Source: Parapedobacter defluvii (lineage in GTDB: Bacteria; Bacteroidota; Bacteroidia; Sphingobacteriales; Sphingobacteriaceae). From it: DNA of 64,000 nucleotides. The stretch spans positions 41,923 through 105,922 of the forward strand of contig NZ_BMIK01000017.1 in the NCBI RefSeq assembly GCF_014642075.1. The letters are read 5' to 3'. Below the pieces are notes generated by a model. The model worked only from the letters and a program-made list of their open reading frames with translations, made no database searches and was not told where the DNA came from. Shown piece by piece: positions 42,455 through 50,648 of this stretch (position 1 is its first letter; each line of letters opens with the position of its first letter). The position numbers and the translations under genes are program-made.

Positions 42455-42783
42455 TGGAAGCACTCAGATCGATCCCAATTTTTGTACTCGCAGGACTGTG
42501 TGAAATAGGGGGAGGCTATCTTGTCTGGCTTTGGCTGAAAGAAGATAAACCCTGGTGGTATGGACTTTTGGGTGGTTTGATACTTGCTTCCTACGGAGTT
42601 GTAGCAACCTGGCAGACATCAAATTTTGCCCGGGTATATGCGACATACGGCGGAATTTTCATTGTCATGTCCATCCTGTGGTCTATGAAGTTTGACAACT
42701 ATTCACCGGATAAATATGACATCGTGGGCGCGTTGATTGCTTTATTGGGTGTTTGTATCATCTATTATGCACCAAGGCAGTAA
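42454..42783 (+). CDS. YnfA (UPF0060) family small membrane protein
   Basis: 109 residues with four transmembrane helices (IPIFVLAGLCEIGGGYLVWLWL, WYGLLGGLILASYGVVATW, YATYGGIFIVMSILWSM, DIVGALIALLGVCIIYY). The pattern FVLAGL-EIGG-YLVW-WL matches YnfA, which is distantly related to small multidrug-resistance pumps. Function is uncertain; efflux of cations or drugs is proposed for homologues. Coupled to the Cys-pair gene before it. Confidence 0.9.
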   Translation: MEALRSIPIFVLAGLCEIGGGYLVWLWLKEDKPWWYGLLGGLILASYGVVATWQTSNFARVYATYGGIFIVMSILWSMKFDNYSPDKYDIVGALIALLGVCIIYYAPRQ

Positions 42784-42808
42784 ATGATAAATTCTTCGTC
42801 ATAACCTG

Positions 42809-43504
42809 CTATTGACTGTCTTTTTGGATAACGGCGCGTAGCTTGTCTTCGTTGAGGATGGTAATGTTCTTTCCATTCAACCGGATGTATCCTTCGCTTG
42901 CAAGTTCGTTCAGCATTTTAAAAAGTGTCTCATACGTGGTCCCTGCAAAAGAGGCAATATCCTGCCGACTCAGCGTAACCGCAATTGCACCGTCATTTTT
43001 TGTACCGAACTGGTCTTTCAGGGATACCAATGCCTGCGCAATCCGTGCTCTTACCGACATGTGTGCAAGATTCCGCATGCCATGATGAGATTCCTGGAGT
43101 TCATTCGCAAGGTAACGCATCAAAGCATAGGTCAGATTCGTGTTGACCCGCAGCGTGCTCTCAAAAAAATCCATATCCAGGTAACAGACCTCCGTATCTT
43201 CTAAAGCGGTTGCGGAAACCGGATACCGGGCTTCTTTCCCCAGTCCAAGATGTCCAATCATATCGCCCCCTCTGGCAAAGCGGATAATCAACTCTTTTTC
43301 CTCTCCCCATTTTTTATGAATTTTTAAGATGCCGGAGTACACAAAATAAATGCCCGTCACGGGCTTTCCTTCGTTGAAAGCCTGTTGTCCTTTTTTGATC
43401 AGAAAATTCTTTCTGTAGATTTCGACCGCCGGAATCCAATCAGGAAGACACAACCTACACAAGAGACAATCACGGAGATTGCAGGATGATCTGCTTTCTT
43501 TCAT
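42809..43504 (-). CDS. Crp/Fnr family regulator with N-terminal Cys cluster
   Basis: 231 residues from ATG 43504 (MKESRSSCNLRDC). Cys at 8, 13, 16 and 19, with a further Cys in EVCYLDMDFF, resemble the iron-sulfur ligands of Fnr, though spacing differs (Fnr C-x2-C-x5-C). The cNMP-type domain (YFVYSGILKIHKKWGEE) and dimer helix are followed by an HTH (TLSRQDIASFAGTTYETLFKMLNELASEGYI). At the Fnr ET-SR positions it reads ETLFK, so DNA specificity may be different. It diverges from the ClC channel and oxidase genes, a plausible target set for oxygen control. Confidence 0.88.
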   Translation of the reverse strand: MKESRSSCNLRDCLLCRLCLPDWIPAVEIYRKNFLIKKGQQAFNEGKPVTGIYFVYSGILKIHKKWGEEKELIIRFARGGDMIGHLGLGKEARYPVSATALEDTEVCYLDMDFFESTLRVNTNLTYALMRYLANELQESHHGMRNLAHMSVRARIAQALVSLKDQFGTKNDGAIAVTLSRQDIASFAGTTYETLFKMLNELASEGYIRLNGKNITILNEDKLRAVIQKDSQ

Positions 43505-43625
43505 TATTCCTTTCCGCCACAATACTACAAATTTTTTTGACGAAGCGCAGCTTTTTTGGTTATTTGAAAAATATATTTTATATCATATTAATATGCATTT
43601 ATTTTATAAATAATAAAGTATAATA

Positions 43626-43654
43626 TTGTTTAAAATATATTTTATATAATTTTG
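43626..43654 (+). promoter_or_regulatory. Promoter ATTG-N17-TAATTTTG of the ClC gene
   Basis: TAATTTTG at 43647-43654 fits TAnnTTTG and ATTG at 43626-43629 fits the -33 box, with a 17-base spacer. The box overlaps an upstream in-frame TTG, which argues for the ATG at 43676 as the true start. Confidence 0.6.
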
Positions 43655-43675
43655 CATGAAATCCATTTGACGTTT

Positions 43676-45559
43676 ATGAAGGGCCGACATCTCAAAAACA
43701 GCATTCCGATCTCACCTACGCTGGATGACTTTAATGCATCCGGAAAAGTCAACCGGAAGATAGGCTTTAGTTTTCCTGCCGCGAGATTGGTTTGGATATG
43801 TCTGCTTGCAGTAGGGATCGGTGCCACGGTCAGTTTAATCGCCCGAATACTGCTTCTCTTCATTAACCTGGTTACAAACCTCTCCTTTTTTGGGGATTTT
43901 AGCCTTACTTTTCAGGATCCAGCCTATAACCACCGGGGGTTATGGGTGCTGATCATTCCGGCTTTAGGCGGGCTAGCCGTAGGTCTGATGGCCTTATATG
44001 GATCAAAAGCGATCCGTGGGCACGGGATACCGGAAGCGATGGAGCAAATTTTGGTAAACCAAAGCCGAATCAGGCCAAAAACAACCTTGCTGAAACCCAT
44101 TTCCTCCGCAATCGCCATCGGCACGGGGGGTCCGTTTGGAGCTGAAGGCCCCATCATTGCTACCGGGGGAGCTTTTGGCTCTACACTTGGGCAATTCCTG
44201 AGGGTAACGCCCCGGGAGCGAAAAGCATTGCTGGCAGCAGGGGCCACCGCCGGTATGTCGGCTATTTTCGGAACACCTGTTGCGGCAATCTTTCTTGCTG
44301 TGGAACTGCTTTTGTTCGAGTTTTCTGCACGGACTATACTACCGGTTGCACTGGCATGCATTACCGGGGCTGCGGGGCATTACTTCCTGTTTGAAGCCGG
44401 TCCCGTATTTCCGATGCCTTTTCTTTCCATTCCCTCCAACTCGGCCCTGTTAATCTACAGTTTGATCGGGGTATTGATCGGGGTCATATCGGTAGCACTG
44501 ACCAAGGCGGTGTATTATGTGGAAGACTTGTTTGAAAAGCTTCCGGTACATTGGATGTGGTGGCCGGCATTGGGTGGACTGGCGGTGGGATTGATCGGCT
44601 ATTTTGCTCCGTATACCCTCGGAGTTGGGTATCAGAATATCACCAATGTATTGGCTGGAAGCACGCCGTTGGCCCTTTTACTTTCCCTCGCCTTATTAAA
44701 ATTTGCTTCTTGGTGTATCGCACTGGGCAGCGGCACTTCCGGCGGAACACTTGCGCCTTTGTTAACCATCGGAGGTGCCTGCGGTGCAATCGGTGGCTTT
44801 GCCTTCTCATCTGTTTTTCCAAACATCAACATCAGCTTGTCCATGGCTGCCCTCATCGGTATGGCAGCCATGTTTGCGGGGGCATCAAGAGCCTATCTAA
44901 CCAGTATCTTATTCGCATTGGAGGCAACCTCGCAATCCAATGCTTTGGTTCCGTTACTCGCCGCCTGCACGGGGTCTTACCTCGTTTCGATGTTCTTCAT
45001 GAAAAATACCATCATGACCGAAAAAATCGCCCGCCGGGGGGTTTCTACACCGGAAGTATATGAGCCGGATCTTCTCAGGCAAATCGCTGTACAGCGCGTC
45101 ATGAAACATCTGTTGATTGTTCCCGATGCTGCACAAAAAACCATTGGAGCCATCCGGGAGTTTTATCGGAATTCACGTGCTGAACATGATTTTCTGGCAT
45201 TTGTGGACCAAGATGGTGAATTCATGGGCATCCTCCCAACTCCCGAAATTTTCAATGTGGACATTAATCCGGAGGTTTCGGTTGCTTCAGTTGCTAAACG
45301 GGGTATTTATACCATCCCGGCATCAAGTCATCTGGGCGAAGCGGCTGAATTGCTTGCAAAAAGTCCCAGTCCGTTCCTACTGGTAACGTCGGATGCCCCT
45401 CGAGGCAAAATAACAGGGATCATTACCTATAAGGAGATTTTAGGGTGCTACCTGCGCCATACCCGTGATAACAGAGAAAGAAAGCGAAGCCTTTTACCCG
45501 GCAGACAGCGCATACGGATTTTGGTGAAAGGGAGGCTGCCGCGTACATCGGATTATTAA
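43676..45559 (+). CDS. ClC-family chloride channel/transporter with two CBS domains
   Basis: 627 residues from ATG 43676. About ten to twelve membrane helices. ClC signatures: GHGIPEAM, GPFGAEGPII (gating Glu) and GSGTSGGTLAPLLTIGG, which differs from the usual GSGxPGG at the Pro. After the membrane domain, two CBS domains cover about residues 470-590 (VMKHLLIVPDAAQKTIG, FLAFVDQDGEFMGILP; GIYTIPASSHLGEAAELL, GKITGIITYKEIL). It moves chloride or another anion, possibly regulated by nucleotides through the CBS pair. It is the first gene downstream of the divergent Fnr-like regulator. Confidence 0.93.
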   Translation: MKGRHLKNSIPISPTLDDFNASGKVNRKIGFSFPAARLVWICLLAVGIGATVSLIARILLLFINLVTNLSFFGDFSLTFQDPAYNHRGLWVLIIPALGGLAVGLMALYGSKAIRGHGIPEAMEQILVNQSRIRPKTTLLKPISSAIAIGTGGPFGAEGPIIATGGAFGSTLGQFLRVTPRERKALLAAGATAGMSAIFGTPVAAIFLAVELLLFEFSARTILPVALACITGAAGHYFLFEAGPVFPMPFLSIPSNSALLIYSLIGVLIGVISVALTKAVYYVEDLFEKLPVHWMWWPALGGLAVGLIGYFAPYTLGVGYQNITNVLAGSTPLALLLSLALLKFASWCIALGSGTSGGTLAPLLTIGGACGAIGGFAFSSVFPNINISLSMAALIGMAAMFAGASRAYLTSILFALEATSQSNALVPLLAACTGSYLVSMFFMKNTIMTEKIARRGVSTPEVYEPDLLRQIAVQRVMKHLLIVPDAAQKTIGAIREFYRNSRAEHDFLAFVDQDGEFMGILPTPEIFNVDINPEVSVASVAKRGIYTIPASSHLGEAAELLAKSPSPFLLVTSDAPRGKITGIITYKEILGCYLRHTRDNRERKRSLLPGRQRIRILVKGRLPRTSDY

Positions 45560-45686
45560 ATGGATGACATGAAATAGTTTCATCAAAATATTGGATGATT
45601 AAACATAATGGGGGCTATTTTTGGTCAAACCACATCTGTGATAGAAAAGCCTCCCTTTTCTGACATACTAATATAATTTATTTGCT
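45560..45686. terminator. Possible weak terminator between the ClC and oxidase genes
   Basis: GGGGGCT near 45608 can pair with AGCCTCC near 45649, followed by CTTTT. The loop is long (about 34 bases) and the stem has one G-T pair, so it is only a weak candidate. Confidence 0.25.
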
Positions 45687-47567
45687 ATGGCAACCTCAGT
45701 TCATTTGAGTATTACGGATACTCTTGACCGGGATTCCGGCCATCACCCCGAGAGTTTCATCTCTCATTACGTATTCAGTCGCGATCATAAAATGATTGCA
45801 AAGCAATTTCTGGTTACTTCCATTGCGATGGCCTTCTTCGCATTGGTGCTCTCCATCCTCTTCCGGATTCAGCTCGGATGGCCAGACAAAGAGTTCCCGA
45901 TACTGGAAGTCCTGCTCGGAAAATGGGCAGAGGGCGGGCGTATCCGACCGGATTTTTACCTTGCGCTTGTTACCATACACGGTACGATCATGGTTTTCTT
46001 CGTGCTTACCGCGGGGCTAAGCGGTACTTTTGCCAACCTGCTTATACCCTTACAGATCGGCGCGCGGGATATGGCCTCTCCGTTCATGAATATGCTTTCT
46101 TATTGGTCATTTTTCACGTCCTGTGTGGTGCTCATTGCATCGTTCTTTATTGAAAGCGGACCTGCAAGTGCGGGATGGACGGTTTACCCGCCCCTATCTG
46201 CCATCCCCAAGGCTATTCCGGGGTCTGGCCTGGGAATGACGATGTGGCTGATCAGCGTATTCCTGTTTGTGATTTCATCGGTATTGGGCTCGATCAACTA
46301 CATCAGCACGGTGCTCAATCTTCGTACAAGGGGAATGGATTTATGGAAAATGCCGCTTACCGTTTGGGGGCTCTTCCTGACGGCTGTCTTAGGATTGCTT
46401 ACCTTCCCGGTACTGGTAGCCGGATTGGTGCTGTTGATTTTCGACCGCAGCTTTGGAACCAGTTTCTACCTCAGCGACTTGGTCATCCAGGGACAGATAT
46501 TACCTAACGAAGGCGGAAGCCCCATCCTGTGGGAACACCTGTTCTGGTTCCTGGGGCACCCGGAGGTATATATTGCCATTCTGCCTGCTTTTGGCATTGT
46601 TTCGGAAGTGATGTCTACCCATTCGAGAAAGCCTATTTTCGGATACCATGCCATGGTATACTCACTGATCGGGATCGTGGTCTTATCGTTCTTGGTATGG
46701 GGCCACCATATGTTTGTTTCCGGGATGAATCCTTTCCTGGGGAGTGTATTTATGATCACCACACTGATCATCGCCGTACCCTCAGCCATCAAGACATTCA
46801 ACTACCTGGCTACGCTCTGGCGGGGCAATATACGATTTACCCCACCCATGCTATTTGCGATCGGATTCGTGTCTTTCCTGGTTTCCGGAGGATTAACGGG
46901 TATCTATCTGGGAAATTCTTCGCTGGATATCGGCTTGCATGATTCCTATTTTGTGGTGGCTCATTTCCATTTGGTGATGGGATGCGCTTCCGTTTTCGGT
47001 ATGCTGGCCGGCGTGTACCACTGGTTTCCAAAAATGTATGGACGGCTGATGGATGAAAAGCTCGGCTACCTGCATTTCTGGATGACTTTTATATGTGCTT
47101 ACCTCGTATTCTTTCCGATGCATTTCATGGGCATTGATGGAGTTCCAAGACGGTATTATGCGTTTACTGAATTCCCTTTTATGGAACATTGGCTATCGGT
47201 CAACAAATTTATCTCCTGGGCGGCCATCGTTGCCGGAATTGCACAGCTCGCTTTTCTGTGGAATTATATCTACTCGGCTTTCCGCGGAAAGAAAACCGAG
47301 CGAAACCCCTGGCGTGCCAATACCCTGGAATGGACGACACCCGTGGAGCGCTTACATGGTAACTGGCCGGGAGATCTGCCTACGGTTTATCGCTGGCCCT
47401 ACGACTACAGCAAACCGGGGCACAGCGAAGATTATATTAGTCAGATAGTGCCCTTTTCGCAGACCATGGAATCCAACTTACTTCATGACTTCGACGGCGA
47501 CCCGGAAGGGGAACGTGCACAACGGGAATGGGAATTGGCCCGGAAAACCGAATCAGAAACGCAATAG
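45687..47567 (+). CDS. Cytochrome c oxidase subunit I (heme-copper oxidase), stand-alone gene
   Basis: 626 residues with about 12-14 transmembrane helices. Heme a His is in VTIHGTIMVFF, and the cross-linked His-Tyr in GHPEVYIAILPAFG with the proton-pathway Glu. CuB His are in VWGHHMFVSGM, and the heme a/a3 His in HDSYFVVAHFHLVMG. D-pathway residues are conserved (IGARDMASPFMNM, FANLL), so it looks like an A-type proton pump subunit. No subunit II, III or assembly gene flanks it; the neighbours are a ClC channel and a LysR regulator. Partners must be encoded elsewhere, or it is a variant. Confidence 0.93.
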   Translation: MATSVHLSITDTLDRDSGHHPESFISHYVFSRDHKMIAKQFLVTSIAMAFFALVLSILFRIQLGWPDKEFPILEVLLGKWAEGGRIRPDFYLALVTIHGTIMVFFVLTAGLSGTFANLLIPLQIGARDMASPFMNMLSYWSFFTSCVVLIASFFIESGPASAGWTVYPPLSAIPKAIPGSGLGMTMWLISVFLFVISSVLGSINYISTVLNLRTRGMDLWKMPLTVWGLFLTAVLGLLTFPVLVAGLVLLIFDRSFGTSFYLSDLVIQGQILPNEGGSPILWEHLFWFLGHPEVYIAILPAFGIVSEVMSTHSRKPIFGYHAMVYSLIGIVVLSFLVWGHHMFVSGMNPFLGSVFMITTLIIAVPSAIKTFNYLATLWRGNIRFTPPMLFAIGFVSFLVSGGLTGIYLGNSSLDIGLHDSYFVVAHFHLVMGCASVFGMLAGVYHWFPKMYGRLMDEKLGYLHFWMTFICAYLVFFPMHFMGIDGVPRRYYAFTEFPFMEHWLSVNKFISWAAIVAGIAQLAFLWNYIYSAFRGKKTERNPWRANTLEWTTPVERLHGNWPGDLPTVYRWPYDYSKPGHSEDYISQIVPFSQTMESNLLHDFDGDPEGERAQREWELARKTESETQ

Positions 47568-47630
47568 CACTAAATGCAGCTTTGCATCCATGAATCCGGT
47601 CATCACGATGAATCCTTTTCATGGAAATGT

Positions 47631-47662
47631 TTTGACAGAAAGACAGTCACCTGCTACCTTTG
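47631..47662 (+). promoter_or_regulatory. Promoter TTTG-N20-TACCTTTG of the LysR gene
   Basis: TTTG at 47631-47634 and TACCTTTG at 47655-47662; the ATG at 47676 follows 13 bases later, so the leader is very short. Confidence 0.6.
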
Positions 47663-47675
47663 AGAACGGGCGATT

Positions 47676-48584
47676 ATGGAAATACGCTATTTGAGACTGA
47701 TAAAAGCAATCGTTGAAGAAGGGAGCATCACCCGGGCAATGGACGTGCTTTTTCTGTCGCAAAGTGCATTGAGCTATCAGCTGAAAGAAGCGGAGCTGCA
47801 AATAGGGACCAAGCTTTTTTTCCGGGTAAATAAAAAATTAGTTCTAACCCCGGCAGGAAAGAAACTTTATTCAACGGCCACCCGTGTACTTGCGGAACTG
47901 GATGAAACGGAAGAGGAAATCAGACGGATGATGGATGGAGAAAGCGGGACCATCCGGATCAGCACGGAATGTTACACCAGTTATCACTGGCTGCCACCGG
48001 TATTGAAGAAATTCAAAAGCGAATTTCCCAATGTGGAAATAGAAATTGTATTTGAAGCAACCCACCACCCCATTGAGAAACTACTGGCCGGCGAGCTGGA
48101 CCTGGCAATTACCAGTAATCCGGAACACCCCGAACAAATTGAGTTTATCCAGCTCTTTTCCGATGAGATGCTGGCGGTGGTTTCTGACCAGCATCCCTGG
48201 GCGAAACGGGAATATGTGGTTTCAGAGGATTTCCAGGATGTAACACTGATCATCCATTCCCTGCCGCTGGATACCGTATCCATATTCCGAACGCAGCTGA
48301 CGCCCAAAGGGCTTCATCCGAAGAAACTGATTATCCTGCCCCTGACAGAAGCTTCCATCGAACTGGTTAAGGCTAACATGGGGGTCATCGTATTGGCCAA
48401 CTGGGCCATGAAACCGTACATTAACGGACAGGTCAAGGTGGTCCGTATCAACCCGGATGGTTTTTTCAGGCAACAGTACATCGCTCGGATGCGCAACCGG
48501 AAATATCCGGTTTATTTCGACTACTTTATCCGATTTCTACGGGAAGAGCTCCGGATAAATGCAGAAACAGAAACCTTGCAATAA
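47676..48584 (+). CDS. LysR-family regulator, MetR-like
   Basis: 302 residues. The N-terminal winged HTH is IKAIVEEGSITRAMDVLFLS then QSALSYQLKEAELQIGTKLF. The effector domain begins ISTECYTSYHWLPPVLKKF, close to the E. coli MetR segment IAIECHSCIQWLTPAL, and LDLAITSNPEHPEQIEFIQLFSDEMLAVVSDQHP follows the same pattern. MetR responds to homocysteine and controls methionine genes. Here a Cys/Met-metabolism PLP enzyme lies two genes on. The 1-Cys peroxiredoxin directly downstream could be part of the same regulon. Confidence 0.88.
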   Translation: MEIRYLRLIKAIVEEGSITRAMDVLFLSQSALSYQLKEAELQIGTKLFFRVNKKLVLTPAGKKLYSTATRVLAELDETEEEIRRMMDGESGTIRISTECYTSYHWLPPVLKKFKSEFPNVEIEIVFEATHHPIEKLLAGELDLAITSNPEHPEQIEFIQLFSDEMLAVVSDQHPWAKREYVVSEDFQDVTLIIHSLPLDTVSIFRTQLTPKGLHPKKLIILPLTEASIELVKANMGVIVLANWAMKPYINGQVKVVRINPDGFFRQQYIARMRNRKYPVYFDYFIRFLREELRINAETETLQ

Positions 48585-48615
48585 TTAATGAACATATATA
48601 AAAACCACTAAAAAC

Positions 48616-49251
48616 ATGAGTTTAAAAATTGGAGACACCGCTCCTGATTTCAGAGCGGAAACAACGGAAGGGCCGATTGACTTTTATCAATGGCTGGGTA
48701 ATGATTGGGCAATTCTGTATTCACATCCGGGCGACTATACTCCCATCTGCACAACTGAATTGGGACGTACAGCACAGCTCAGCGAGGAATTTGCGAAACG
48801 AAATACCCGCATCCTGGCCATCAGTGTCGACGGAATCGAATCGCACCGCGGATGGGTTAATGACATCAATGAAACCCAGCATACCACGGTCAACTTTCCC
48901 ATTATCGCCGACCCGGACAAGACCATTTCACGGTCCTATCAGATGATACACGACAACGCTTCCACGTCGGCAACCGTCAGGTCGGTCTACTTCATCGGAC
49001 CCGACAAAAAAATCAAGGCAGCCATTACCTATCCGGCATCCACAGGAAGGAATTTTACGGAAATACTGCGTGTACTCGATTCACTGCAACTGACCGACCG
49101 TTACAGCGTGGGTACCCCCGTAGATTGGGAGGTGGGCCAGGATGTGGTTGTTTCAACCTCGATACGCAACGAAGATATTCCTTCAAAATTCCCGAAGGGC
49201 TACCGCGAGGTTAATTCTTATTTACGTTATACACCACAACCTGACAAATAA
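48616..49251 (+). CDS. 1-Cys peroxiredoxin (Prx6 type)
   Basis: 211 residues. The peroxidatic Cys is C45 in HPGDYTPICTTELG (PxxxTxxC). It is the only Cys in the protein, so there is no resolving Cys. The Prx6-type C-terminal extension (PVDWEVGQDVVVSTSI, FPKGYREVNSYLRYTP) is present. It reduces peroxides in the cytoplasm, needing an outside thiol. It lies 31 bases after the MetR-like gene. Confidence 0.94.
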   Translation: MSLKIGDTAPDFRAETTEGPIDFYQWLGNDWAILYSHPGDYTPICTTELGRTAQLSEEFAKRNTRILAISVDGIESHRGWVNDINETQHTTVNFPIIADPDKTISRSYQMIHDNASTSATVRSVYFIGPDKKIKAAITYPASTGRNFTEILRVLDSLQLTDRYSVGTPVDWEVGQDVVVSTSIRNEDIPSKFPKGYREVNSYLRYTPQPDK

Positions 49252-49341
49252 CGGAAGGATAGGAACGAGTCCGCTCCATTGGGGAATAGGTAGGTAACGG
49301 TCCCTGGATTGACTGCCTGAATACTTGTAACAGCTAATTCC

Positions 49342-50481
49342 ATGAAAGATTTCGATACTTTATGTGTCCATCCCCTAGGACGGGATACACATCCAAACGG
49401 TTCAGTTGCATCGCCTATTTACCCTTCTGCATCGTATGATTACACCGGAGGTGAAGGGCTGCGTTACCCGGGTTTCTATTCAACGTATAACCAGCAGCGG
49501 ACCGGCCAGATCATTGCGAACCTGGAAGGAGGAGAATGGGGGATCACATTCAGCTCGGGTATGGCCGCCATCACTACGGCAATCCTGTCATTCGTCCAAC
49601 AGGGAGATCACGTGATTTTCTCTGCAGACCTCTATGGGGGGACCATGGCGCTGGCCGAAAAGGAGCTTCCCAAACGTGGCATCGCCTTTAGCTATGCGGG
49701 AAATACGGCGGAAAGTTTTCAGGCCATGCTTACCAAAACCACGAAAGTGATTTACCTCGAAACACCTGCCAATCCACTCCTCGGCATTGTTCCGCTAAAG
49801 CAGGTTGCTGATTTGGCCCGGGCGAACGGAATCATTACGATTGTGGATAACACCTTTGCTTCACCCATTAACCAGTGCCCGATTAGCCATGGAATCGATA
49901 TCGTGGTCCATAGCGGAACGAAGTTCCTCGGTGGGCACAATGACCTTCCCTTCGGGGCGCTGGTTACGGCCGAAATGCACCAGAACAAAATTCTTTCTAC
50001 GGCAGAACTATACGGGGGATCCTTATCCGCTCAGGCTTGTTACCTTGCAGAAAGAAGTCTGAAAACACTGGCACTACGGATAAAAAAGCAAAACGAAAAC
50101 GCCCAATTTCTAGCCGATTACCTTTCTAAGACGGCCGGTATACGTTCCGTTTTTTATCCCGGCCTTCCCTCGCACCCGAATCATGCTATTGCCAAAGAGC
50201 AGATGAGCGGTTTCGGAGGCATTCTTTCTTTCGAACCGGATCTGAAGCCGGGCCGCTTGCCTGTTTTTCTGAAGAACTTATCCATTATACAGCCTGCGCT
50301 AAGTTTGGGTGGCGTGGAAAGCCTTATCTGTGCGCCCGCCGAAACCTCACACCGCGGGCTTACGCCCGAAAAACGGCGCTCTTTGGGAATCAACGATAAT
50401 TTACTGAGACTCTCGGTGGGTATTGAGAATGCCTCCGAGCTGGCATCCGATCTACACGATGCACTGACGAAAACCCGGTAA
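49342..50481 (+). CDS. Trans-sulfuration family PLP enzyme (cystathionine gamma-synthase/lyase or Met gamma-lyase type)
   Basis: 379 residues, Cys/Met metabolism PLP fold type I. The PLP Lys is K194 in VVHSGTKFLGGHND. Cofactor-binding segments are SSGMAAITTAI and IVDNTFASPINQCP, with YLETPANPLLGIV. SLGGVESLICAPAETSH near the C-terminus fits the family. Members make or cleave cystathionine, or eliminate sulfide or methanethiol; sequence alone does not decide. The MetR-like regulator two genes upstream supports a methionine/homocysteine link. Confidence 0.9.
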   Translation: MKDFDTLCVHPLGRDTHPNGSVASPIYPSASYDYTGGEGLRYPGFYSTYNQQRTGQIIANLEGGEWGITFSSGMAAITTAILSFVQQGDHVIFSADLYGGTMALAEKELPKRGIAFSYAGNTAESFQAMLTKTTKVIYLETPANPLLGIVPLKQVADLARANGIITIVDNTFASPINQCPISHGIDIVVHSGTKFLGGHNDLPFGALVTAEMHQNKILSTAELYGGSLSAQACYLAERSLKTLALRIKKQNENAQFLADYLSKTAGIRSVFYPGLPSHPNHAIAKEQMSGFGGILSFEPDLKPGRLPVFLKNLSIIQPALSLGGVESLICAPAETSHRGLTPEKRRSLGINDNLLRLSVGIENASELASDLHDALTKTR

Positions 50482-50648
50482 AAAAATCTTGAGGCAATAA
50501 GTTCCTGATCAACCTAAACCATTTATAGAAATCAATTCTGCTCATTTCATCCCTGATGCACGGTAATATACATCGCATTTTGGGATTATGTACAACAATT
50601 GTATCTTGTGTGCGGTTGTATACGTTAGATAGGCGGAATGGTTTTTTT

